From Alnus glutinosa (lineage: Eukaryota; Streptophyta; Magnoliopsida; Fagales; Betulaceae): DNA of 64,000 bases. The notes beneath the pieces were generated by a model that saw nothing but the letters and a program-made list of their open reading frames with translations, did no database searches and was not told the DNA's origin. The DNA is taken from assembly GCF_958979055.1 (NCBI RefSeq), contig NC_084894.1, forward strand, positions 24,707,616 to 24,771,615. The letters run 5' to 3'. Below are positions 28,891 to 42,328 of the stretch, piece after piece. A program made the position numbers and the translations under genes. The stretch's first letter is position 1, and each line of letters opens with the position of its first letter.

Positions 28891-29323
28891 ACTTATTTAT
28901 CCAAAGAAGAAGTCTACCTATACGAACTTATACATTTTTACTTGTTCCGACGGCTAAACCTTATCAAGAGCATCTCAATATTATTTGTCCGTTGAATCTT
29001 GGTCCGAAAAGGTATTTTATACTATCATCATTGCTGCGCATAATATATAAAATTTGGTAGGTAGGTGTGAACGCCACGAACGCAAAATTATTTATCTTTA
29101 TCTATATAAAAAAAAAAAAAAAAAAAAATTATTTATCTTTAGGGTAGGCTGTCAGTCGTTTTTCATTATCAATTATCACCTACCACCAGGTCATAGGACG
29201 ACTTTGAAAGTAGGATAGTCAAGATAATAATAGGCTTCAATATACAGAAATTTGTACAGAAATTAAGACAAGTTGAAGGATTTTTTTTTCAATAATATCG
29301 CCTGCAAGCGACCTGCTGTTCAC

Positions 29324-29330
29324 TATATAA
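29324..29330 (+). promoter_or_regulatory. Putative TATA box, SDR gene 3
   Basis: TATATAA 42 bp before the ATG, followed by CTGGCTT as in gene 4. The spacing is shorter than in gene 4, where extra sequence lies between. Confidence 0.55.
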
Positions 29331-29372
29331 CTGGCTTCCGTTTGGAAGTCTGAAAAAAGCAGTTGGAGCGAT

Positions 29373-31768
<2,396 letters not shown>

Positions 31769-31792
31769 TCATGACAGATTACAATAGCATGT

Positions 31793-31798
31793 AATAAA
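31793..31798 (+). terminator. Putative poly(A) signal, SDR gene 3
   Basis: AATAAA 25 bases after the stop codon, conserved in gene 4. Confidence 0.4.
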
Positions 31799-33169
31799 CC
31801 AAAAGCTCGGATACATTTCCGAATTCCAGTTCATGAGTTTTTTTTTTTTTTTTTTTATTAAAAAAAGTGTTTGGCTTTAGAGACTTCATGATATCGATCT
31901 TATGCAAGATTTGGCACACCATAGAATATATGATATTTGTACTTTGGTGATTGAAAAAAATTATGTGATTCCTTTTGTCTTGACGGACTGAAATAAGTTC
32001 ATGCAGTTTTAAGAAATTATTCTAATCAAAATCCTCAAGTTAAGTTAAGAAATACTATCCTAATGATTTATTATTTATTTTTAGAGTCAAAACATGGGAT
32101 TTGGGTTGTTTATTTATATTTTATAGGTTTTGGTTTAAGGTTGAGCCGGTGTAAAGTGCGGTTTAAGAGAAGGTTGGAATTTATGATTTTTAAAGACTTC
32201 AATCGCAATTGAATTGATCGAGGTGTTGCTAAAATGTCTTATACAAATTCTAGAAAATTTCGATCGCAATTGGATCGATCGAAATGTGCTTAAATTCCCA
32301 TATTTAAACCTAAGAACTTTGATTGTAGTTTAATCGATCGAATCAATGCAATACTTGAAACCCTAAAGTTTGATCGATTGAACTTAATTCTCAATTACTA
32401 GATATCCCAAAAATGCAGACAAATTTAATTTTAGCCGACTTACATTTTAAGTATTAGGTTTCACCTTATCTATATAAGTCTAACGAGCACAACTTTCAGA
32501 AGGGGAGAAGAGAGGATGCTGTTCATTATTCTTAGAGAGAATTCTAAACACTTTTAAGCCTGAACAGATATAAACCTCTCATTTGTTTGTTCACAAATAA
32601 ATCACAAAAAAAAAAAAAAAAACCTTGAGACATCTCTGAACAAAACCATTATAACAAAACAGGCTATAATAATATTGGATCCTACCCTAGCAAGTAGCAA
32701 CGAGAAATTACAATTGATTACCTCTCTAGAATTTTCAACGCAATTTTCTTACAAAGACTAAAATTTTAATGATTTTTGTACTTCACTAAAACTTGACATA
32801 TAATTTACACAGTGACATCATGTAAATTTTGAAGTGAACAATTGACATATAATAGATCAAATGTATGTAAATTTTCCACCAATTAACATAAGTATTTAAG
32901 TGTTACTTGAGCGTGTGCACCTCTAATTACTATTAGCTAGCTAGTTATTACACTAGATATCTCAAAAATCCTCATACGTTTAAAGCATCACCTTACATAT
33001 ATCCACATGTGGACTATAACATAGAATTTAAACGGTAACGTCATGTAAGTTTGAAATGAAACCCAAATATATGTCAAATTTCCACCTTATGAACAATTAA
33101 CACAGAGTCCACTTCGCAACAACACCCCCTTTTTTTTTTTTTTTTTTTTCAAACAACAAAATATTCTTA
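31799..33169. other. 3' flank shared with SDR gene 4
   Basis: No gene. Includes a TCGATCGCAATTGGATCGATCGA-type inverted motif repeated near 32200-32340 and a TATCTATATAAGTC promoter-like stretch at about 32468, followed by AGAAGGGGAGAAGAGAGG; this resembles an old LTR. The whole stretch is duplicated beyond gene 4. Confidence 0.4.
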
Positions 33170-33178
33170 TATAAATAA

Positions 33179-33602
33179 GAGAAAAGTACATATATCCTCC
33201 TCAAACTACCACTCAATTGTCAATGTACCTCATAAACTACCAATTATGTCAATGTTTTATCTCAAACTACCAAAAAAAATGTCAATGTCCCCCTAATACC
33301 AACAAAAAGACAAAAATGATCTTATTTTTTTTTTTTTCAATAAAACAAAAATGTCCTTATAAACTCGAAAAAAAAAAAACTAAAACTAAAAAATTAAAAA
33401 GAAAATAAATATAAAAATAAAAAAATATTTTTTTAAATACAAATTTAAAAAATTAAATTAAAAACGAAAAGAATGATTTTTTTTTTTTTAAAAAAAAAAA
33501 CTAAAAAAAAAACTGAAAATTATAAAAACAATTTTTTTTTTAAAAAAATGAAAAATAAAAAAGAAAAACCAGTTTTTTATTAAATTAAAAAAACGAAAAA
33601 GA

Positions 33603-33638
<36 letters not shown>

Positions 33639-33987
33639 TTTTAAAAAAAAAAAACTAAAAAACAACTTAAAATTATTACTTTGAAAAAAAAGAAAAAACA
33701 GTTTTTAATTTTTATTATTTGTTTTTTTGGTATAAATTTTTGTTATTTTATATTTTTAATAATTTTTTAGTTTTTGTTTTATTTTAATAATTTTATGATG
33801 GGATTTTTTGTCATTAGGGGGACATTGATATTTTTTAATAGTTTAAAGGAGATATTAAGACAATTGGTAGTTTAGAGGAACATTGACATTTTTTGATAGT
33901 TTAGGGGTGGACATTAACATAATTGGCAGTTTGATGGGTGCATTGACAATAAAGTGATAGTTTGAAGAGATTATGCGTACCTTTTTA
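33179..33987. mobile_element. 809-bp foldback element
   Basis: Flanked by TATAAATAA (33170-33178) and TATGAATAA (33988-33996), a 9-bp duplication with one change. The arms (about 190 bp each) are inverted copies with repeated AAACTACCA(A/C)-TGTCAATG motifs. The centre is almost pure A/T. The copy of this flank behind gene 4 (near 50755) lacks it. Probably Mutator-derived. Confidence 0.82.
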
Positions 33988-34357
33988 TATGAATAATAAT
34001 AATAATAACTCAATAAAATATTAAAATCCCCTGAAATACCTAACACATAATATCATGATCCTTGTGGTAGAAAATATATTCTCCATATAATTGTGATCGG
34101 ATATTGTAGGAGAATATATGTGATTAATTTGATTGTGTATATTCTTTAACACCTTGAAGCTCAAAATATGCAGCACAAAACATAACAAAATACCCAATAA
34201 GCTACTTGCATTTTAACTCTAGCAACTCAAAAATCTCTTACCAATTTTTTTTTTTTTTTTTTTTCCTCAGTATAGGTGATTATAGAACAAGCAAGCCTCT
34301 CGCAATTACAGAATGTATTTGCGGCAGATGTTGCCTCGCTTTTGGTGGAACCAGAAT

Positions 34358-35052
34358 CAGAGACGGAGGAAGGGGGGAGGGCCGGTAAGGGCCATGCTCA
34401 CCCCCCCCCCCCCCCCCCCACCAATTTTTTTTTTTTTTTTAAATTATTTGTAGGGAGCCAAGGAGGAAGACGAGAGCACGATCGACTGCTTAGTCTGCTT
34501 TGCTAAGCAAAAAAGCGTTTGGGAAGAGCAAATGGGGGGAGGACAGTGTCATGGGGCGTTTCTGGGAAATGGAAAATGCCGAAGCTTGAAGAAGATGTGA
34601 GCAAATGGTGCATAAAGGGCCAATTGTTCATGCGTTTTATGCTTTCAGTCTTGTTGTTTTATTCCTGCGTTTTGTGTTTAGTTGTCTGCATTTATGGGGG
34701 AGTCCTTGTAGGCCAGTAGCATTTAAGGCTATTAGGAGGTCGTTAGAGGAAAATCCTTCTCTACTTTCCAAATTAATCACAAATTTTAAGTACTGTACCA
34801 AATTACCAAATAATTTTATCAGTTAACCATATATTCATGTTAAGCTAATTATGTTCTATTAAAAAAAAAACTAGATGAATCATATCTTAAAAAAATTTTA
34901 AGTTTTTATTTTACTTCAAGAATTAAGAGTGGAGGAAAAATAATACATAATTTGTAAAAATGAGCTAGCATTTCTTTAAAACATAATTTAAGAATCCGAA
35001 GTAAGTTTTGACAGCTTGACCCTGTCCAAAATACTTTTTGACTCCATCCCTG
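34358..35052. mobile_element. hAT-type element ending duplication B
   Basis: 695 bp flanked by ACCAGAAT (34350-34357) and ACCAGAAC (35053-35060), 7 of 8 match. Ends CAGAGACGGAGG and the inverse of CAGGGATGGAGT. It is related to 23590-24289. It holds a 19-base C run (34401-34419) and a non-repetitive middle (34450-34830) with short ORFs that I do not recognise. Confidence 0.7.
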
Positions 35053-35060
35053 ACCAGAAC

Positions 35061-36229
35061 TAATGCAGGAATACACTGTAAAATAAGAAGACAATTGGCT
35101 GGAATCCTGGGATAGTTCATTCCTTGTATTCAATCGTATTGATGGTCATCTAGTCTTAGCACATCAGTTAGGAGGAGAAGATGCTCCACCAGATACGTAC
35201 ATTGAGTCCTCGTAAGTTGTGATGTTATCGTCACCCTTATAATGGAATAAGGCAGTAGTTGAATTACTCTGTATTACTTACTCCAACATACACGAGGATC
35301 AGCTACGAGAAAAAATGTAGGGAGAGGATTAAGAGAGGTTGTTCAAGTTCTAAAAGCGGCAGCAAATGGTCAAGTTTAGGAACTATATAGGAAGCCAAAC
35401 TCAACCAATGCACCGAGTTTGTTTGTTTTTTTGTGATTCGTGTATCTGAGTGGTAGGAACTAGGATGTGCACATATTTCATCTCTAGAAGTAGACGTTAG
35501 TACCGTTTAAGAGACGACGTCGTCTCTCTTAAAATCTGTTCCATTTAATCCTGACCATCCGTTTTTTAACAGCTTATATGCTGTTGTTTTGATTCACAAG
35601 ATAGAAGTCGGATCCATCAAGTATATGCTACGAGTGCTATTAGGAAACTCAATTTTAGAGTCACTTACACACGACCAGATGGCCAAAACATGGGGATTCA
35701 AAAACTGGATCCACAGGCAGATGCACTATGCACTCACAACCGCTTTCTTTTGATTTTTTCTTAAATTTAGAGAACAAAGTTATTTATTGCTTCTGATTCA
35801 AATACATTTCATAATAATTTTTTTTATCTTTCCTTATATTACTAAAATATTAATTCTTTTTTTACAAAATACAAGTTCTCTACCTACGTACCCTAACAAT
35901 TTTTTATAAAATTTTAACATAATCTCCAATAAAAAGAGAAGAGAGAAGAGATAAACATTTTGCGTTAAAATAATGGATAAAGAAGCAACAGCGTGTGACT
36001 TTTTTTGTACTATTTTTTATTTTTGTTAGATTTTTCTTATATTTTTCTTATATTTACAAAAGGAAAGAAAAGATGTTACGCGCACCTATGCTATTGTGGT
36101 GAAGAAGACGTTTCAGGATGTTGGATGGGAAACAGTGTGAAGAATAAGACAAGGGTCCTTGAAACCAGGGCTCTAGAACTCGTGAATGAGGGCCGCGTGG
36201 CTTACCTTGCAGAAGACATTTCAAAGAAG

Positions 36230-36232
<3 letters not shown>
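35061..36232. other. Intergenic with family R copy 3 and a gene-like scrap
   Basis: 35490-35600 is a relative of the R repeat and contains a perfect 18-bp palindrome (35510-35527). At 36060-36232 a plus frame reads CGEEDVSGCWMGNSVKNKTR and continues VLETRALELVNEGRVAYLAE; it looks like exon-derived DNA, but I cannot name it. It is cut by the poly-T of the retrocopy that follows. Confidence 0.35.
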
Positions 36233-36265
<33 letters not shown>

Positions 36266-36713
36266 ACATGAAGAAATTACACTAGGAAAGAAAAACAAAC
36301 AACAAAACAAAGCCTAGCCAGCCGAAAATTAAACTAGTAATGAAAGTACGCAGAGACAATCTTTTCAAAGTTGCAGGCCTAAAGATTCGTGATATGAATG
36401 TCAAGAATCAGGGCCACCAGTTAAGGTAGTTGGTGTTGGTAGAGAGCCAAGAGGCTCTAAACACAGTGACAACAGTGATAAACAAGGGGAAAGAACAAAT
36501 AAGTCCAGAAATAAACAAGAAATTACAAAAAAAGTAACATAAGCAACAGTAGTCTTGTTGATGGAGGAGGAGTGAGAGCATTCCCTGACGGCACGTGAGG
36601 TCCACACACCACCAAGGGGAGGCTTCTCGGCATCAGGATTCGCCTGGATCCACCTATGGCCGAAGCGGTGGGAGGCTGGGGGAGCGGACATGGTCGGCAG
36701 CTGTGAAGGGTTA
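36233..36713 (-). mobile_element. Processed retrocopy with poly(A) tail
   Basis: Read on the minus strand: a short leader, the ORF at 36691-36401, about 140 bp of 3' untranslated sequence, and an A tail of about 28 bases (36233-36260 on the plus strand as T). Matching GAAGGGTT-like sequence occurs at both borders, consistent with a short target-site duplication from LINE-mediated insertion; the poly-T makes its length ambiguous. Confidence 0.6.
36401..36691 (-). CDS. Hypothetical small membrane protein on a retrocopy
   Basis: An intact 96-codon ORF with ATG in a good context (GACCATGTC). The N-terminal half is polar (RWIQANPDAEKPPLGGVWTS, Cys at about 37). It is followed by a strongly hydrophobic segment VAYVTFFVISCLFLDLFVLS (about residues 49-68), a probable single membrane helix, and a Pro/Thr-rich tail. 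I do not recognise the family. Absence of introns and the downstream A tail indicate reverse transcription of an mRNA; the reading frame is undisturbed, so it may be young or expressed. A full-length parent elsewhere in the genome is expected. Confidence 0.45.
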   Translation of the reverse strand: MSAPPASHRFGHRWIQANPDAEKPPLGGVWTSRAVRECSHSSSINKTTVAYVTFFVISCLFLDLFVLSPCLSLLSLCLEPLGSLPTPTTLTGGPDS

Positions 36714-37853
36714 ATTGTAATATTGTTGCAAACTGGGGTCTATTTGTATTGTCTTTATTTCCCTAAAATACCCTAATTCTAGATTGTTCTATAACGTGGT
36801 TGTGGGCGGGACGCCCAATAGTGTAATGGGTCAATAAAGAGGGGTCGTGGGCTGTACTTTCAGTAGATTAAGGGGTAATGAGTTAGTGGGTAGAAACCAC
36901 TACTGGCAGTTACTGTGACGATCACCTTTATATATATATATACAAACGTAAAACTAGTCATCACAGTAGCACGACTACATGTCGCTCAGCCAATATATGA
37001 CACATACCCTATAACATGCATCTGATAAACAGAATTATATTTATAGCGGATTATATCATGATACTATCTCAATTATAGCGAAAAAGCACATCTATAAATA
37101 AACATGTTGTCTAAAAAAAAGTGAGCCATAACACAAGTCTAATTGTTTAAGGCTTAATAACATATAACTATTACAAAGGAATGGATTATACAAAAGAATA
37201 TGTGACACATAATATGCAAAAACACTCAAAAAACAAGAACACCATAGTCTGACATACTATGACTGTCGCGAGTGGCTTCAATCGTAGTAACCCAAATATA
37301 ATGCTACCGGATCATCATTCGCCTCAGGAGGTACCTGCAAACATAAGAACATCGTCTACACGGTTGTAATGGTAGCCACATCCGCATAAAGAAAAGAATG
37401 AGTTCACCGTCTCAGTATAAAACATACTAAGACCTCAGTTGTATTAAACTGACTGATTTTTGCAAATAACCAACATTTCCTTTATTTTTAGTCATGCGAG
37501 CACTATATTAGCCACCAATTTACCAATAGCTAATATAACAGACACCAACTATCCATAAAACAATGAAGGCATACGATGTAGTTGTGAACACATGTAGAAG
37601 TTCCAGTCTACCGCTTGAAAGTTTCTAAATATATACCCCTCTACAATAATACTTTGATATCAGTGTCTCAGACATACATATACGTGATAGCACCGTTTCG
37701 CGTATACGCATACATATAGGCCTTAAGCTATAAAACAATGGTATCTAGCACACCATACTAAGGCACAAGTATTTCCTTGCTATAGTAATATCGATCTCGT
37801 ACATCGATACTCGAAAGCACATATACATAGGTACTTATATCACCAAGCTTTGG

Positions 37854-38490
37854 GTAACGCTGGCATCTCGGTACAATGAAACTCAATGCATTTTTATAAA
37901 CATTAAATCATGCAACCATATGATAGAAATATACATAAGCTCTTTCCATTTAAAATTCTTATGCATACCAACACGTATAACAAAACAACTCATAGCATAA
38001 AAAAATCACTCATGAAAACAATGTTATATATGCTATGCATGAAATTGGTTACTGTGGGGCTTGGGTCCCTCTGCTGCTGTTATGCTGTTGTTTTACTGTT
38101 TATTGCGTGTGCTATTGTTAAGCTGATGTTTAACTATGTTTACTGCATTTTGCTATTGTTAAGCTGCTGTTGTATAAATGCTCTATGCTACATGCTCAAT
38201 GCTCTGTGCTTGATCAGTATTTGTTTTACTACTATATCATGTTGTTAAATCATGCTTTCTTCGTAAAACATAAACAGTTCAACATTGCATGTTTTCAAAC
38301 AACTTGTGTAACGCTGGCATCTCGGTACAATGAAACTCAATGCATTTTTATAAACATTAAATCATGCAATCATATGATAGAAATATACAGAAGCTCTTTC
38401 CATTTAAGATTCTTATGCATAACAACACGTCTAGAAAAACTACTTACAGATAAAAACATCAATCATGAAAACAATGTTATATATGCTATG
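37854..38490 (+). repeat. Partial tandem duplication inside LTR copy 3
   Basis: Sequence beginning GTAACGCTGGCATCTCGG at 37854 recurs at 38308 (period 454 bp) and both repeats run for about 180 bp to the ATGCTATGCATGAAA block. Confidence 0.85.
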
Positions 38491-38499
38491 CATGAAACT

Positions 38500-40727
38500 T
38501 GTAACGACCCGCCTTTTACAAAAAGACGTAAGTGAAAATTTCGAATTTCCACGTATCGTTATGACATCAACACTGACGTCATCAGAGTATGAATTGGCAG
38601 CGGAATATAATTTTCTTTTACAACTTAGGAATCATAACACATTGAGCTGATTGAATTACTACTAGACATTCATTCTGAAATCATTCAACTATACATCGAA
38701 ATAAGTGTCACTAAGAACACTAAAAACATACATGAAAAACCTATTAAATACAAATGTATCTAAATATATTACATTCCAAACTAATACAACATCACAAAGA
38801 AATCATCAGCTATATTAATATCAGCTCTAACTCTTCAATGCTAACATAATCCAATTCTTTCATTTAATAACCTTTGTACCTGCATATTGGACTACCGCCC
38901 ATATATAAATATATGGGTCAGTCTACTGCTTTCGATAATATAATGAATAAGCATTTATTTATGAAATGCAACACAATGTATGACTTCATAATTACATGTA
39001 TAAGCAATATATGGCACATGCTTGCAAGTCATAGACATATATTGAATGTATACATAATCATGAAGCAGTAATATGCCAGTTTTATATGCAATGTATTAAT
39101 TATTCTTCTTTTGCACTCCTTTCGTTATGCGATCAAAACTAAATCTCGACCAAAACTAGGTCCGGTTAATGCATGGGAGAAAACCAAAACTAGGTTTCTC
39201 TGGAAGCCAAAACTAGGTTCCACTGGAAGCCAAAACTAGGTTCCACTCACTTAAAGCTTATTCGTTTAATGGCTACTGAACACCAAAACTAGGGTCCAAT
39301 ACCTGTTATTTATTAATGTTATGGAAGCCAAAACTAGGTTCCACTGGTAGGCCAAAACTAGGTCTCACCAGCTCGTTATTAAGCGATTTAATTAAAATAG
39401 AAAATATGCAAAATCACATGCACAACAAATAAACAAATCCATAAACATGATATTATGAAAAGCTATAAGTAAGTATTTTAGAAATATTTACTACCCTCCG
39501 GTGCAGTCTCTTAACTCATAATCTGCAATAAACATATATTTATACATAGACCGTTAATATCAACACTTCCGAATATTAATTATCTATATAGATTTAATTA
39601 TCAATTAACCTCGTACAATTCCTTTTAAATTCTTAACATATCTCACATATATTAATTTCCAAACACTTTGTACATTTTCCATAAATCTATTTAAAACTCG
39701 TATTATTACCACATATCATTTCAAACACCAAAACCCTTTTCTTTTAACATTAAATCTCATACTATTAAGAAACCCAAGCATTAAACACAAACACAACTCC
39801 ACTGAAATACACTACCCGACCCATTTTATAAAATCATATCCTATTGCTCTTGAAAACTCAATCTTATTTTACATTTCCAAAATCCACTTTAAACAATAAA
39901 ATCTCTCCCAATTCCAACATACCCGATTCTACCCAAGATCACAAACACTATGGCCAAAACAAGGGAACATCATGCTATACACTGGTTCGGCCAATACCAA
40001 CACCAAACTCTAAAACACCCATACAAAAATCACTGAAGATATGGCTGAGTAGAGGTGCATGGTCAGAATAATAACTAAGCACCAAATCTCAAAACCAATA
40101 CTCGGCTGAAGCCTCTAGTCCAAAAGTAGGGAAGACACAAGCAAACCCACTCCAGACAAACACTACAGCCGAAACCCACACACATACTACCGTTCAAAAT
40201 CCCACTCCAATTCAACTAATACACGGCGAACCATCAAAATATCAATAACTGAACCAAGTCCCAACACCTATACTCCAAACCCTAATTCCATAATAACCAA
40301 ACCAATCCACAAAATTAGAAATTACCCCAGGGATTTTTCGTAGCAAATCCGCCGGAGAACGCCATTGATTCCGCCGGAAAATGCACAGGAAAAATCGGGT
40401 CTTCCTCTCGGGTCTGACGGGTCACCGAGTCGGGATTTCGGGTCAGGGGCTTCGGGTCTTTGTGGATCAGCCGGAAAGTCGCCTTAGCTCGCCAGAAATC
40501 GGCGTTTGGCCGCCGGACATGGAGAATCAGACCTCTGGAAGGTTCGGGTCGCACGGTTTCTCTCGGATTCGTCGGGTTTGGCTCGCGGGTCGCAGCTTGC
40601 GGTTGGGTTTTAGCCCACGAGTTCGTCGGAAATCGCATCACCGGCGTTCCCTGGTCTCGTCGGCGTCACCCAGCACGTCCACCAGAAGATCAGGTCTGAT
40701 CTTCCCGATTTCTCTCCCTCTCCGTTT

Positions 40728-40764
<37 letters not shown>

Positions 40765-41134
40765 TCTCATCTCTCTCAAATCGCATCACCGGCGTTCCCT
40801 GGTCTCGCCAGCATCACCCAGCACGTCCACTGGAAGATTGGGTCTGATCTTCCCGATTTCTCTCCCTCTCCGTTCGGTCTCTCTCTCTCACGGATCCACC
40901 GGGTCCTCTCTTCCCCGCCACTCTCTCTCTCTCTCGGTTCTTATCTCTCTCATTCTCTCGCATCTCTCTCTCACTCGATCTCTCATCTCAGTCTCACTCT
41001 CTCCCTCTTGCTATCTCTGTTTTCGGGGCAAAAAGAGCAGAGAAGAGAAAATGAAGAAGGAAGAAGAAAAAAAAAAAGAAAATAATAAAAAGGAGAAGTG
41101 TATCGGTTATATTGAAGAGGAGAGGAGATATTAT

Positions 41135-41170
<36 letters not shown>

Positions 41171-41585
41171 TAATCATTAAGTTTATTAAATATCACTAGA
41201 TATTTTGTACAAAACTTAATAGATAAGTTTTTATAAAATATCTTCTATTAAAATATAAAATTATCTCTTACAAAAATATCTCTCCAGATATTTTTGCATT
41301 GGTCTTTACCCTTAAGTATAATTCCTTAAAATTACAATCTGAGTTCGTTTTGTGTGTAGTTCGTTTCGTCGGAAATATTATTATCTCAATAATATTTTAA
41401 CATCATAAATTATAAACCAAATATATATTGCACAATAATATTGCACGCAGTGAATATTACACCTTATTATTTATCAATATTATTATGCCAATTAGTCTAC
41501 TAAATAATTCCGTCAGTCTATTTTATTTAGTCTTAAATTCTAATTTAAGACATTTATTTAATTACTTAAAATCTGGGGCGCTACA
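38500..41585 (-). mobile_element. Nested long LTR (solo), second subfamily
   Basis: 3086 bp, TGTAACGACCCGCC to GGGGCGCTACA, flanked by AAACT (38495-38499) and AAACC (41586-41590), 4 of 5. It splits the outer LTR at its CATGAAAC(T/C)GG block. Read on the minus strand it has a poly-A/GA-rich leader (41180-40700), a GC-richer segment with CCGG motifs (40700-40315) and a tandem array (39170-39385). The 234-codon ORF at 40381-41085 is a by-product of CT repeats. No gag-pol. Confidence 0.72.
39170..39385. repeat. CCAAAACTAGG tandem array inside nested LTR
   Basis: About seven units of CCAAAACTAGGTTCCACTGG type, 23-bp period where regular (39205-39245), otherwise spaced. It sits where LTR copy 2 has its GAATCTAACCCA array. 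Confidence 0.8.
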
Positions 41586-41922
41586 AAACCGGTTATTGTG
41601 GGGCTTGGGTCCCCTTGCTGCTATTATGCTGCTGTTTTACTATTTACTGCGTTTGCTGTTGTTAAGTTGTTGTTTTACTATGTTTACTGCGTTTTGCTGT
41701 TTTTAAGCTAATGTTGTATGTATGCTCTATGCTACATGCTCAATACACTGTGCTTGATCAGTATTTGTTTCACTACTGTATCATCTTGTTAAATCATACT
41801 TTCTTCGTAAAACATAAACAGTTCAACATTGTGACGTCTCACATCGCCTGGGAATGAGGATATGCTTATATGTATAAATGCATCATTTATGACACAACGC
41901 GTTTTAAAGCTGTGATGGCCAT

Positions 41923-42008
41923 GAACCTATCAGAACTTCGTAGTTAAGCGTGCTTCTGCGAGAGCAATCCCAGGATGGGTGACCTCCTGGGAAGTCTGGT
42001 ATGGGGAG
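41923..42008 (+). other. 5S rRNA-like segment in Cassandra LTR 1
   Basis: Contains ATCAGAACTTCGTAGTTAAG, GCGTGCTT(C)TGCGAGAG and AGGATGGGTGACCTCCTGGG, matching the internal-promoter half of plant 5S rRNA (box A, intermediate element, box C). The 5' part of a real 5S gene is not conserved, so this is the transposon-borne version, possibly transcribed by RNA polymerase III. Confidence 0.9.
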
Positions 42009-42242
42009 CCAAAAACGGACAATATTGTGTCATTGTGGGTGGGTCGTTACAAATGGTATCAGAGCCATTGCCCAGCCTGAGATGGTGGGAGCATGCACAA
42101 GCCCAATGAGGGACGCCAGCGGGGACGCTGGGTCCAAAGAGGGGGTGATTGTGATGTCCCACATCGCCTGGAAATGAGGATATGCTTATATATATAAATG
42201 TACCATTTATGACACAACATGTTTTAAAGCCGTGATGGCCAT

Positions 42243-42328
42243 GAACCTATCAGAACTTCGTAGTTAAGCGTGCTTCTGCGAGAGCAATCCCAGGATGGGT
42301 GACCTCCTGGGAAGTCTAGTATGGAGAG
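42243..42328 (+). other. 5S rRNA-like segment in Cassandra LTR 2
   Basis: Same as in LTR 1, with the box A to box C region unchanged between the two LTRs as far as I can see. Confidence 0.9.

Noticed and set aside
40381..41085. 234-codon plus-strand ORF, the longest in the window
   Set aside because: It runs through (CT)n repeats (Leu-Ser-rich product) inside the nested LTR, has no domain, and overlaps ORFs on the other strand. The related LTR at 14400 has an equivalent GA-driven ORF.
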